Source: Flavobacteriales bacterium 34_180_T64 (GTDB lineage: Bacteria; Bacteroidota; Bacteroidia; Flavobacteriales; Flavobacteriaceae). From it: DNA of 64,000 nt. The stretch's first letter is position 1. The number at the start of each line of letters is the position of its first letter. Positions 44,666 to 53,316 of the stretch are shown here, piece after piece. The DNA is taken from contig MAAR01000013.1 of NCBI GenBank assembly GCA_002162765.1, positions 1-64,000 on the forward strand, written 5' to 3'. Both the position numbers and the translations under genes were made by a program. The notes below the pieces were generated by a model. That model made no database searches, was not told where the DNA came from, and saw nothing but the letters and a program-made list of their open reading frames with translations.

Positions 44666-47515
44666 TTAAGCTTCCATATATTCTTCAATAGGCGCACAAG
44701 TACATATTAAATTTCGATCTCCATAAGCATCATCAACTCGCCTTACTGAGGGCCAGAATTTGTTGTCAGAGACATAATCTAATGGGTAAGCCGCTTCTTT
44801 ACGAGTATATGGAAAACGCCATTCATTTGCGGTCAGCATTTCTAAAGTATGAGGTGCATTTTTTAAGACATTATTTAGATCCTCTTTTGACGCTTGGTCA
44901 ATTTCTTTTTTTATTGAAATCATGGCATCGCAAAAACGATCCATTTCAGCTTTACTTTCGCTTTCAGTAGGCTCAATCATTAATGTACCGGCAACTGGAA
45001 AAGAAACTGTTGGCGCATGGAAACCATAATCCATTAAACGCTTTGCAATATCAGATACTTCAATGCCATTGGCTTTAAAAGGTCTGCAATCTACAATCAT
45101 TTCATGCGCTGCACGGCCACGTTCACCCGAATATAGCGTGTCAAAACTACCTTGTAATCTATGTTTTATATAATTGGCGTTTAAGATTGCAATTTTTGTC
45201 GATTCTGTTAATCCGTGAGCACCTAACATTTTTATGTAGCCATAAGAAATTAAGCAAGCTAAGGAAGATCCAAAAGGTGCAGATGAAATAGCCGAAATAG
45301 CCTGATTTCCTCCAGTAGCAATAATTGGATTTCCAGGTAAAAATGGCGCTAATTGTTTTGCTACACAAATAGGGCCAACTCCTGGTCCACCACCACCATG
45401 AGGAATGGCAAACGTTTTATGTAAATTTAAGTGACAAACGTCAGCTCCAATATTTCCTGGATTAGTTAGTCCTACTTGAGCATTCATGTTAGCACCATCC
45501 ATGTAAACTTGACCGCCATTGTCATGAATAATCTGCGTTATTTCTCTAATTGCAGATTCATAAACACCATGAGTTGATGGATAAGTCACCATCAGACAGG
45601 ATAAATTATCTTTATGTAAAATAGCTTTTTCTCTTAAATCATTTACATCAATATTACCTTCTTCGGTAGATTTTGTGACCACCACTTTCATTCCAGCCAT
45701 TACAGCACTTGCAGGATTTGTTCCGTGTGCAGATGAAGGAATTAAGCAAATATTTCTATGGTGATCTTTACGAGATTCATGATACGCTTTGATAACCATT
45801 AAACCAGCAAATTCTCCTTGAGCTCCAGAGTTTGGTTGCAATGAAGTTGCTGCAAATCCAGTGATTTCTGTAAGTTGATCCTCCAGTGCTTTAAGAACAA
45901 TTTGATACCCTTGAGCTTGATTGATAGGAACAAACGGATGAATGCTTCCCCAATTTGGAGAACTAAGTGGTAGCATTTCTGCCGCAGCATTTAATTTCAT
46001 TGTACATGACCCTAAAGAAATCATAGAATGATTAAGAGATAAATCTTTACGTTCTAGCGATTTAATATATCGCATTAATTCAGTTTCAGAATGATGCGAA
46101 TTAAATATTTCTAAGGTTAAAAACTCAGAACTACGTTGTAAATTTTCATCAATTGCTGTCCGTTCTGAAATCGTATTTACTGGAGATGTGTCATTTCCTG
46201 AAACCTCTGAAAAAATTTCTATAATTTGATTGATATCCGCTAATGAAGTAGTTTCATTTACAGAAACGGTAACCGATTCCGCGTCTGAATAGTAAAAATT
46301 CACTTCTTTACGTTCAGCAACAAGCTTTACTTTTTCGGCATTCACTTTTATTTGAATGGTATCAAAATAAGATGAATTAGTTTGGACTAATCCTAATTTA
46401 GTTAATTCAGTTGCAAGTGTTACTGTGGTATTATGAACCTTACTTGCAATAAAATCCAAGCCTTTTGGTCCATGATAAACAGCATACATTCCTGCCATAA
46501 CTGCCAGTAATACTTGAGCTGTACAAATATTAGATGTTGCTCTATCCCGCTTAATATGTTGCTCGCGAGTTTGGAGTGCCATGCGTAAAGCTCTATCGCC
46601 ATTCTTGTCTTTTGTAACACCAATAATACGTCCAGGAATATCTCGCTTATAAGCTTCTTTAGTTGCAAAATATGCAGCATGAGGTCCACCATAGCCCATT
46701 GGAATACCAAAACGCTGTGTAGTTCCTACAACGACGTCAGCACCAAACTTTCCAGGAGCTTCTAGTTTTACTAAACTTAAAATATCTGCGGCAACGGCTA
46801 CTTTAATACGCGCGGTTTTTGCTTTATTTATAAACGATTTGATGTCAGTAATTTGGCCATTTTTACCAGGATATTGAAGAATTGCACCAAAATAATCTGT
46901 TGAAAAGTCAAAATTTTCTTCTTTCCCAATCACTAATTCTACACCAATTGGAGTGGCTCTTGTTTGTAGCAAGGCTAGGGTTTGAGGTAATATTTGCTCA
47001 GAAACAAAAAACTTGTTGAGTCCGGCTTTCTTTTGATCGCGTTCTCTTACAGCAAATAATAAACTCATGGCTTCAGCTGCTGCAGTACTTTCGTCTAATA
47101 ATGAAGCATTCGCTAACTCCATTCCTGTGAGGTCAGTCACCATCGTTTGGAAATTAAGTAAAGCTTCTAAGCGACCTTGGGCAATTTCTGCTTGATAAGG
47201 TGTGTAAGCTGTATACCAACCCGGATTTTCTAAAATGTTACGTTGAATAACTGCAGGTAAAATGGTTGGATGATAACCTAATCCTATATACGTTTTAAAA
47301 GTCTTGTTTTGATTTGATAAATCATGAATATGAGAACTGTACTCATACTCAGACATTGGAGCATCTAATTTTAAACCATTTTCCAAACGGATATCATCTG
47401 GAACAGTTTCGATAATAAGTTGATCTATAGAATCTACACCAAGTGTATCTAACATTTGGTTTTGGTCGTTTTCTCTAGGACCAATATGACGTAGTTTGAA
47501 AGCAGATGTATTCAT
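44666..47515 (-). CDS. gcvP: Glycine dehydrogenase (decarboxylating), P protein
   Basis: A PLP enzyme of the glycine cleavage system: decarboxylates glycine and passes the aminomethyl group to lipoylated GcvH. The 949-residue protein is the single-chain form with two homologous halves. The PLP lysine is K700 in HLNLHKTFAIPHGGGGPG. The N-terminal half starts FKLRHIGPRENDQNQML and has YTPYQAEIAQGRLEAL. The C-terminus ends PICTCAP-like as NLICTCAPIEEYMEA. gcvT and gcvH are not adjacent. No glycine riboswitch is apparent in the short leader. Confidence 0.96.
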   Translation of the reverse strand: MNTSAFKLRHIGPRENDQNQMLDTLGVDSIDQLIIETVPDDIRLENGLKLDAPMSEYEYSSHIHDLSNQNKTFKTYIGLGYHPTILPAVIQRNILENPGWYTAYTPYQAEIAQGRLEALLNFQTMVTDLTGMELANASLLDESTAAAEAMSLLFAVRERDQKKAGLNKFFVSEQILPQTLALLQTRATPIGVELVIGKEENFDFSTDYFGAILQYPGKNGQITDIKSFINKAKTARIKVAVAADILSLVKLEAPGKFGADVVVGTTQRFGIPMGYGGPHAAYFATKEAYKRDIPGRIIGVTKDKNGDRALRMALQTREQHIKRDRATSNICTAQVLLAVMAGMYAVYHGPKGLDFIASKVHNTTVTLATELTKLGLVQTNSSYFDTIQIKVNAEKVKLVAERKEVNFYYSDAESVTVSVNETTSLADINQIIEIFSEVSGNDTSPVNTISERTAIDENLQRSSEFLTLEIFNSHHSETELMRYIKSLERKDLSLNHSMISLGSCTMKLNAAAEMLPLSSPNWGSIHPFVPINQAQGYQIVLKALEDQLTEITGFAATSLQPNSGAQGEFAGLMVIKAYHESRKDHHRNICLIPSSAHGTNPASAVMAGMKVVVTKSTEEGNIDVNDLREKAILHKDNLSCLMVTYPSTHGVYESAIREITQIIHDNGGQVYMDGANMNAQVGLTNPGNIGADVCHLNLHKTFAIPHGGGGPGVGPICVAKQLAPFLPGNPIIATGGNQAISAISSAPFGSSLACLISYGYIKMLGAHGLTESTKIAILNANYIKHRLQGSFDTLYSGERGRAAHEMIVDCRPFKANGIEVSDIAKRLMDYGFHAPTVSFPVAGTLMIEPTESESKAEMDRFCDAMISIKKEIDQASKEDLNNVLKNAPHTLEMLTANEWRFPYTRKEAAYPLDYVSDNKFWPSVRRVDDAYGDRNLICTCAPIEEYMEA

Positions 47516-47540
47516 TAATTCTTGTGTTGTAATTATCAGA

Positions 47541-47548
47541 CAAAAATA
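47541..47548 (-). promoter_or_regulatory. -7 box of the gcvP promoter
   Basis: On the minus strand TATTTTTG (TAnnTTTG) lies 25 bases before ATG 47515. This leaves a leader of about 20 bases, too short for a glycine riboswitch. Confidence 0.5.
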
Positions 47549-47622
47549 ATGAATTGTTGAGGTATATTAAACGATGTTTACCAAATTTTTTAACCAAAAT
47601 ATAGGGTTATTAACACTTTGAT

Positions 47623-47630
47623 TACTTTTG
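47623..47630 (+). promoter_or_regulatory. -7 box immediately before ATG 47635
   Basis: TACTTTTG (TAnnTTTG) ends four bases before ATG 47635. With the usual distance to the start site, transcription would begin at or within a few bases of the ATG, suggesting a leaderless mRNA. The -33 element is poor. Confidence 0.45.
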
Positions 47631-47634
47631 TAGT

Positions 47635-48465
47635 ATGAAGGTTCTGAATCACATTCTTAATTTTTATATTAATAGTAGTATTCACGTTGCATTGTCAGTC
47701 TTTTCCTTGTCATGGATTACACTTATAGAGTTTGATGTAGCCTATGATGAAAATGTGCTGTGCTTTATTTTTTTTGCTACCATAACAGGCTATAATTTTG
47801 TTAAATATTTTGGCTTAGCAAAATTTCATCATAGAAGGCTCGCTAACTGGCTTAGATATATTCAACTGTTTTCTTTAATCTGTTTTATTGTACTCATTTA
47901 TTATGTGTTTCAATTACAAACAAAAACCTTGCTTTATATAGTTGGATTTGGTGTAGTAACATTTTTATATGCAATTCCATTTTTACCTAAAAATATATTT
48001 TTGGATAAACAGCACAACCTAAGGAGTATTAGTGGTTTGAAAATTTATGTTATAGGATTAGTATGGTCTGGAGTAACGGTGTTTCTTCCTTTAATAAATA
48101 ATGAAATAGCTATTTCATCAGATGTAATACTAACTGCAATTCAGCGTTTTATTTTGGTTATGGTATTGATGCTCCCTTTTGAAATAAGAGATTTGCAATA
48201 TGACAGTGTTAAATTATCGACTATTCCCCAGCGTATTGGTGAAAAGCAGACTAAAATTATTGGAGTTTTACTTTTATTACTTTTTTTCTTTTTAGAATAT
48301 TTCAAGAACGAATTGAATTCTAAAAATATAATCACGTTATTATTTACAACAACAATTACACTTTTATTTGTGGTGTTTGCGCGTAAAAATCAAGGAAAAT
48401 ATTATAGTGGTTTTTGGGTGGAAAGTATACCAATTATATGGTTACTTATGGTTTTGATTGTTTAA
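47635..48465 (+). CDS. Multi-pass membrane protein, UbiA-like
   Basis: The 276-residue product has about eight hydrophobic segments. The layout and stretches such as TGYNFVKYFGLAKFHHRRL and VLMLPFEIRDLQYDSVKLSTIPQ resemble UbiA-type prenyltransferases, in which Asp-rich loops bind the prenyl diphosphate: EIRDLQYD looks like the second loop. The first loop (NxxxDxxxD) is degraded to NFVKYFGLAK, so activity is doubtful. Its 3' end overlaps the convergent gene by 24 bases. The short distance to its -7 box points to a leaderless mRNA. Confidence 0.68.
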   Translation: MKVLNHILNFYINSSIHVALSVFSLSWITLIEFDVAYDENVLCFIFFATITGYNFVKYFGLAKFHHRRLANWLRYIQLFSLICFIVLIYYVFQLQTKTLLYIVGFGVVTFLYAIPFLPKNIFLDKQHNLRSISGLKIYVIGLVWSGVTVFLPLINNEIAISSDVILTAIQRFILVMVLMLPFEIRDLQYDSVKLSTIPQRIGEKQTKIIGVLLLLLFFFLEYFKNELNSKNIITLLFTTTITLLFVVFARKNQGKYYSGFWVESIPIIWLLMVLIV

Positions 48466-48705
48466 TTCGTTTTGAAATTGTTCTTTTATATCTTCCCGTT
48501 CATTATGCTTAAGGCACTCAACATTTGAATTATTCACAATGTCTGTGAGTTTTCCATTTTTAATGGAATATGCACGTGTAATTCTACACCATGATAAGCG
48601 AATATTTAATTTGGTTTTTTCCCAAAATGTTGCTTCTTCGTATTGCGTTTTATCACAAATATGCTGAGCTTCTTCACAAGAAATAAATAGTAGTCTTTTT
48701 TTCAT
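48442..48705 (-). CDS. Small cysteine-containing protein, possible anti-sigma partner
   Basis: An 87-residue hydrophilic protein encoded 6 bases after the sigma-factor gene. The N-terminus has ISCEEAQHICDKTQYEEATF, with Cys10, His14 and Cys16, and a further Cys in LSWCRITRAYS. This recalls zinc-containing anti-sigma domains (HxxxCxxC type), but the spacing is not canonical. Position directly after a sigma factor supports a regulatory pairing; that is inference. It overlaps the convergent membrane-protein gene by 24 bases. Confidence 0.72.
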   Translation of the reverse strand: MKKRLLFISCEEAQHICDKTQYEEATFWEKTKLNIRLSWCRITRAYSIKNGKLTDIVNNSNVECLKHNEREDIKEQFQNELNNQNHK

Positions 48706-48711
48706 CTTTAC

Positions 48712-49263
48712 TTAAAACCAGTTTTTTTCCATACAGTCGGCCATTGCCGTTCTCGCTCTATGGATTATTACCCAAAGGTTAGACGCTGTGATATCCAATT
48801 CATTACAAATTGCTTCCGTTTCATAACCCAAGATAGTTTTCATTTTAAAAACAGTTGCTTGTTTTTCTGGAAGTTTGCCTAAACAATCGTGAATTGCAGA
48901 ACCCAATTCTGTGTTTTCAATAGAATCCTCGGCGGTTTTATCAAAAGGATCCGCCACACGTTCTTCTAGCCAGTCGCCCTCATTCTCATCGCTGGAATAA
49001 CTCATTCTAACTTCAGCTTTTCCTTTATTCGAATTTATTTTTCGATAATGATCTATGATTTTACGTTTTAATATAGAAATAAGCCATGTGCGTTCACTAG
49101 CCTCACCTTTGAAGTTTTTCATGGATTTTAAGCCAGCGAAAAAAGTGTCTTGTACCAAATCTTTAGCCAAATCTCTATCATTTACACGCGTAATAGTGTA
49201 ATTGAAAAGATAATCTGAATACAGATCAATCCATTTGTTAGGATCTATTTGATGGTTTGGCAT
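48712..49263 (-). CDS. RNA polymerase sigma-70 family (ECF-like) sigma factor
   Basis: The 183-residue product has region 2 (about 10-75): YSDYLFNYTITRVNDRDLAK, then DLVQDTFFAGLKSM and ERTWLISILKRKIIDHYRK. Region 4 (about 125-180) includes LGKLPEKQATVFKMKTILG, YETEAICNELDITASNLWV and IIHRARTAMADCMEK. The acidic linker is longer than in typical ECF factors. It has its own promoter inside the end of the M3 peptidase gene region. The regulon is unknown. Confidence 0.92.
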   Translation of the reverse strand: MPNHQIDPNKWIDLYSDYLFNYTITRVNDRDLAKDLVQDTFFAGLKSMKNFKGEASERTWLISILKRKIIDHYRKINSNKGKAEVRMSYSSDENEGDWLEERVADPFDKTAEDSIENTELGSAIHDCLGKLPEKQATVFKMKTILGYETEAICNELDITASNLWVIIHRARTAMADCMEKNWF

Positions 49264-49283
49264 TCTTTTTCTTAAATTTCTTT

Positions 49284-49314
49284 CAAAAATAAGGTAAATA
49301 TTTTAAGAAATCAA
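49284..49314 (-). promoter_or_regulatory. Promoter of the sigma-factor gene
   Basis: On the minus strand TTG at 49312-49314, which lies within the last codons of the M3 peptidase gene, is followed after 20 bases by TATTTTTG at 49284-49291. The leader to ATG 49263 is about 15 bases. Confidence 0.6.
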
Positions 49315-51333
49315 TCCAGCCCGCTTTAAAAGTGCCTCAGGTTTTGGTTCTTGTCCTCTAAATCGCTTGTATAATGTCATAGGGTTTTCTGTTCCACCTT
49401 TTGAAAGTACATGCTCCTTAAATTTAGTTGCGACTTCCTTATTAAAGATGCCTTTTTCTTTAAAGAGTTGAAATGCATCCGCATCTAAAACTTCAGCCCA
49501 TTTATAACTATAATATCCGGAAGAATAACCGCCTTGAAAAATATGTGAGAATGATGTACTCATACAATTATTGGAAACATCTGGGAATAATTTCGTGTTT
49601 TCAAAAGCATCTAATTCATGAGTTTTTACATTAGAAATGTTCGAAGGGTCTTGTCCGTGCCAGCTCATATCTAAAAGCCCAAAACTGATTTGTCGTAAAG
49701 TTTGCATGCCTTCATGAAATGTGGCTGATTCTTTAATTTTATTAATTAATTCCATAGGTATGGTTTCTCCGGTTTCATAATGTTTTGCAAAAAGTTCTAA
49801 GGCTTCTTTTTCGTAACACCAGTTTTCTAAAACCTGGCTAGGTAATTCCACAAAATCCCAATATACACTTGTTCCAGAAATACTAGGATAGGTTGTGTTA
49901 GCGAGCATTCCATGTAACGCATGTCCGAACTCATGAAATAACGTAGTTACTTCATTAAATGTTAACAGGGAAGGCTTACTATGTGTTGGTTTTGTGAAGT
50001 TGCAGACTATCGATATGTGTGGTCTGTTGTTTACGCCGTTTTTAACCGATTGTGATTTAAATGAAGTCATCCATGCACCATTTCGTTTTCCTTCTCTAGG
50101 GAAAAAGTCGGCATAGTAAATTGCTATCAATTTACCCTTTGAATCAGTGACCTTATAAGTTAAAACGTCATCATGATATGTGTCAATGGTGTCAATTTTT
50201 TCAAACTGTAAACCGTATAATTTCTGTGCAATTAAAAATGCGCCATCAATGACATACTCTAATTTGAAATAAGGTTTTAATTTTTCATCATCAAGATTAA
50301 ATAACTTTTGCTTTAATTTTTCTGCGTAATATGACGAATCCCATTTTTGGAGTTGTTCAATGTCATCTATACTTTTTGCAAATGATTCTAGCTCTGAAAA
50401 TTCTCGTTGTGCCGCGGGTTTTGCTTTTTCCAAGAGGTCGTTTAAGAAGTTCTGAACTTTTTCAGGAGTTTTCGCCATACGCTCTTCAAGTACAAAATGT
50501 GCATGTGTTTTATAGCCTAATAAATTGGCGCGTTTAAAGCGGAGTTTAGCAATCTCCAACACATTATTTTGATTGTCTAATGCGTCATTTTTAAACGCTT
50601 TCTCACCGGCTGCAATTGCTAACTTTTTTCTTAACTCTCTGTTGTTAGCATATGTCATAAATGGAATGTAGCTAGGATAATCTAAGGTAATTAACCAGCC
50701 TTTCATTTTTCTTGATTCTGCTAGTTGTTTAGAAGCTTCTATGGCTCCATCAGGTAAACCAGATAAGTCCTTCTCATCAGAAATTAGCATTTCAAAATTG
50801 TTGGTTTCGGCTAAAATATTTTCGCCGAATTTTAATTTTAATTGACTTAACTTTTTATCAATATCACGTAACTCTTGTTTTTTGTTTTCAGGTAAATTAG
50901 CACCATTTCTAGAAAAGCCCTTGTATTTCTTATCCAACAACATTTCCTGTTCTACATTTAAGTTCAATGTAGATTTTGAATCATAAACAGCCTTAACACG
51001 TTTGAAAAGTTTCACGTTTAAAGTGATATCATTACTGAATTCTGATAACAGTGGTGAAACCTCCTGAGCAGTTTTTTGAATGACATCATTGGTTTCAGCA
51101 GAATTTAAATTAAAAAAGATACTTGAAATGCGATCGAGTTGTTCACCTGCAAAATCTAAAGTTACAATTGTGTTTTCAAATGATGGAATTTCCGAATTAT
51201 TTGTAATGTTTTCAATTTCTACTCGGGCATTATCTAATGCAACATTAAATACAGATAAAAACGTGTCGTCCTCAATTTTTGAGAAAGGAGCCGTATTGTA
51301 TTGGGTATCAAATGGTTTGTTGAGAATGTTCAT
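49303..51333 (-). CDS. M3-family oligopeptidase (dipeptidyl carboxypeptidase type)
   Basis: A zinc metallopeptidase that cuts short peptides, 676 residues. The HExxH motif is in TLFHEFGHALHGMLA (near 465), with the downstream glutamate in WDFVELPSQVLENW (family pattern). GGYSSGYYSYKWAEVLDAD and the C-terminal FRGQEPKPEALLKRAGL are typical of the Dcp branch. There is no signal peptide, so it is probably cytoplasmic. It is followed by the sigma-factor gene after 39 bases, which has its own promoter. Confidence 0.94.
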   Translation of the reverse strand: MNILNKPFDTQYNTAPFSKIEDDTFLSVFNVALDNARVEIENITNNSEIPSFENTIVTLDFAGEQLDRISSIFFNLNSAETNDVIQKTAQEVSPLLSEFSNDITLNVKLFKRVKAVYDSKSTLNLNVEQEMLLDKKYKGFSRNGANLPENKKQELRDIDKKLSQLKLKFGENILAETNNFEMLISDEKDLSGLPDGAIEASKQLAESRKMKGWLITLDYPSYIPFMTYANNRELRKKLAIAAGEKAFKNDALDNQNNVLEIAKLRFKRANLLGYKTHAHFVLEERMAKTPEKVQNFLNDLLEKAKPAAQREFSELESFAKSIDDIEQLQKWDSSYYAEKLKQKLFNLDDEKLKPYFKLEYVIDGAFLIAQKLYGLQFEKIDTIDTYHDDVLTYKVTDSKGKLIAIYYADFFPREGKRNGAWMTSFKSQSVKNGVNNRPHISIVCNFTKPTHSKPSLLTFNEVTTLFHEFGHALHGMLANTTYPSISGTSVYWDFVELPSQVLENWCYEKEALELFAKHYETGETIPMELINKIKESATFHEGMQTLRQISFGLLDMSWHGQDPSNISNVKTHELDAFENTKLFPDVSNNCMSTSFSHIFQGGYSSGYYSYKWAEVLDADAFQLFKEKGIFNKEVATKFKEHVLSKGGTENPMTLYKRFRGQEPKPEALLKRAGLIS

Positions 51334-51464
51334 ATTTTTTTTAAAAAAAAGAGAAAATCAAAAAAAAAAAATTCGTATTATTTTTCTTACTACAACGTTG
51401 ATTTTCTGATAATTAACTAAAGTTTTTAAGGTCTGTTTGAAATATATTATTACTTTTGCGGTAG

Positions 51465-51545
51465 AATTTTCTAAAGAGTTTTATCTAGCTCTTAAAATAC
51501 TTGATTAATAGCTCTAAAACCTCGATGTAAATCGAGGTTTTTAAT
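51465..51545 (+). ncRNA. Candidate small RNA between the M3 peptidase and purE genes
   Basis: On the plus strand TACTTTTG at 51451-51458 (TAnnTTTG) has no coding gene downstream. After it come a small hairpin (AAGAG/CTCTT, 51474-51493) and a perfect 11-bp stem with a GTAA tetraloop followed by T5 (51516-51542). A transcript of about 80 bases is predicted. There is no good -33 element, and the second stem may exist only for purE, so this is tentative. Confidence 0.3.
51516..51542. terminator. Bidirectional terminator hairpin at the purE stop
   Basis: AAAACCTCGAT / ATCGAGGTTTT around loop GTAA. The plus-strand side continues in T residues. On the minus strand the stem begins within the purE stop codon and is followed by TTTT. 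Confidence 0.8.
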
Positions 51546-52023
51546 TCAAATCCTTTGAAGATTCAATAACTTTCGCTTTCAATCCCTCTTTGTAAATCAA
51601 TATTTTGTCTAATATACAAGTATCAGATACTCCGATAATTTGAGCAGCTAAAATACCTGCATTTTTCGCGCCATTTAATGCAACTGTTGCTACTGGAACA
51701 CCTCCTGGCATTTGAAGAATCGATAATACTGAATCCCATCCATCTATGGAGTTGCTACTTTTAACTGGTACTCCAATTACAGGTAAAGGAGATAAAGATG
51801 CAATCATTCCAGGTAAATGTGCGGCACCACCAGCACCAGCAATAATAACTTTAAATCCTCTAGTGTGTGCACTCTTTCCGTAATCAAATAATTTCTCTGG
51901 AGTTCGGTGCGCGGATACGATATCGACTTCAATTTCAATATCAAATCCTTTTAAAACGTCAATAGCGTCCTGCATTACTGGAAGATCACTTTTGCTTCCC
52001 ATGATGATTCCTACTTTACTCAT
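51541..52023 (-). CDS. purE: N5-carboxyaminoimidazole ribonucleotide mutase
   Basis: Converts N5-CAIR to CAIR in purine synthesis. The 160-residue product has the class I PurE pattern: VGIIMGSKSDLPVMQDA, VSAHRTPEKLFDYG (catalytic His), IAGAGGAAHLPGMIAS, PVIGVPVKSS and QMPGGVPVATVALNGAKNAG. purK precedes it by 2 bases, so the two enzymes are made together. A terminator hairpin overlaps the stop codon. Confidence 0.96.
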   Translation of the reverse strand: MSKVGIIMGSKSDLPVMQDAIDVLKGFDIEIEVDIVSAHRTPEKLFDYGKSAHTRGFKVIIAGAGGAAHLPGMIASLSPLPVIGVPVKSSNSIDGWDSVLSILQMPGGVPVATVALNGAKNAGILAAQIIGVSDTCILDKILIYKEGLKAKVIESSKDLN

Positions 52024-52025
52024 AA

Positions 52026-53180
52026 TTATTCGCTTATAACTTTAATCGTCTGTTTAACTTTTTCTGCAATTTTTCGTGCCTCATGAATATCTTCATTTAC
52101 AATAGTGACATGTCCCATTTTTCTAAAAGGTCGTGTTTGCTTTTTACCATAAATATGAGGTGTTACACCTTCCATTTCCATAATAGTATCTATATTTTGA
52201 TAGATGACATTTCCTGAGTGTTCTTCAGCACCGACCAAATTTACCATAATTCCACCAACTTTACTATCGGTTCTGCCCAAAGGTAAATTCAAGATGGCTC
52301 TTAAATGTTGTTCAAACTGAGATGTATAACTAGACTCAATAGTGTGGTGACCTGAATTATGCGGTCTTGGAGCTACTTCATTAACTAATATTTGATCGTC
52401 ATGTGTTTGGAATAACTCTACCGCTAAAAGCCCTACATGATTCAACGCTTCAGAAACTTTAAGTGCAATCTCAGTCGCTTTTTTTGCAACACTATATTCT
52501 ATTCTAGCAGGGCAAATCACATATTCTACTTGATTAGCTTCTGGGTGAAATTCCATTTCAACTACTGGGAAAGTAGCAACTTCACCATTGACATTTCGAC
52601 TTACAATAACTGCCAATTCATTTTTAAATGGTATCATCTCTTCAGTGATACATTCACCTTTTGGCAAACCAATTAAATCATCTAATGATTTTATAATTTT
52701 CACACCATAACCATCATAACCGAATTTTGCAACTTTCCATACAAAAGGAAATGTTAAGCCTTTGTTCTCTATGGCATCGTCAATTTCGGATGCATAGGCA
52801 AATCTTGAATAATCAGCGGTTGGTATATTATGATCAGTATAAAAGAGTTTTTGAGTGGCTTTATTTTGAATGACGCGTAAAGTTTTACTCGATGGGTATA
52901 CTTTTGTGCCCATTTTTTCTAGTGCTTCCAGAGCATCTAGGTTGACATTCTCAATTTCTATTGTTAAGAGGTCAACCTGCTTTCCAAAATTAATAACGGT
53001 TTCATAGTCTAATAGGTCTCCTTGAAAGAATTCATTACAAGCTATTTTGCATGGTGCTTCGTCACTTGCATCTAAGACACAAGTATGGATGTCAAATTTT
53101 CGAGTTTCATTAAGTAGCATTTTACCTAATTGGCCACCACCAAGAATGCCAAGTTTAAATTTTGAAGAAAAATAATTCAT
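52026..53180 (-). CDS. purK: N5-carboxyaminoimidazole ribonucleotide synthase
   Basis: The ATP-grasp enzyme that carboxylates AIR with bicarbonate, supplying N5-CAIR to PurE. The 384-residue product begins FKLGILGGGQLGKMLLNETR. It has TIEIENVNLDALE, NKATQKLFYTDHNIPTADY, the ATP-grasp part WKVAKFGYDGYGVKII, and EVAPRPHNSGHHTIE with TSQFEQHLRA. Order purK-purE on the minus strand, with a TAnnTTTG box upstream. Confidence 0.95.
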   Translation of the reverse strand: MNYFSSKFKLGILGGGQLGKMLLNETRKFDIHTCVLDASDEAPCKIACNEFFQGDLLDYETVINFGKQVDLLTIEIENVNLDALEALEKMGTKVYPSSKTLRVIQNKATQKLFYTDHNIPTADYSRFAYASEIDDAIENKGLTFPFVWKVAKFGYDGYGVKIIKSLDDLIGLPKGECITEEMIPFKNELAVIVSRNVNGEVATFPVVEMEFHPEANQVEYVICPARIEYSVAKKATEIALKVSEALNHVGLLAVELFQTHDDQILVNEVAPRPHNSGHHTIESSYTSQFEQHLRAILNLPLGRTDSKVGGIMVNLVGAEEHSGNVIYQNIDTIMEMEGVTPHIYGKKQTRPFRKMGHVTIVNEDIHEARKIAEKVKQTIKVISE

Positions 53181-53211
53181 GATTTTTTACTAAAAAATGA
53201 CATATTAAATG

Positions 53212-53219
53212 CAAAAATA
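53212..53219 (-). promoter_or_regulatory. -7 box of the purK-purE promoter
   Basis: On the minus strand TATTTTTG (TAnnTTTG) is 31 bases before ATG 53180. The -33 region has no clear TTG. Confidence 0.5.
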
Positions 53220-53284
53220 CACTTAATAATGGAATGAACTTCTAAAAACGCAAATCAAAAATCGTTATTCGTCAATCTATTGAT

Positions 53285-53292
53285 TATCTTTG
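53285..53292 (+). promoter_or_regulatory. -7 box of the hpt-adk promoter
   Basis: TATCTTTG matches TAnnTTTG, 24 bases before ATG 53317. The purine genes purKE and hpt-adk thus diverge from a shared 136-base region. Confidence 0.5.
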
Positions 53293-53316
53293 CTTTTTTA
53301 AATAAAAAAACTAGTG

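Noticed and set aside
47516..47634. Possible glycine riboswitch before gcvP
   Set aside because: The leader from the -7 box to the ATG is only about 20 bases, too short for the aptamer.
48442..49263. Sigma factor plus small gene considered as a toxin-antitoxin pair
   Set aside because: The first gene has clear sigma regions 2 and 4; the small protein is better explained as a sigma partner.
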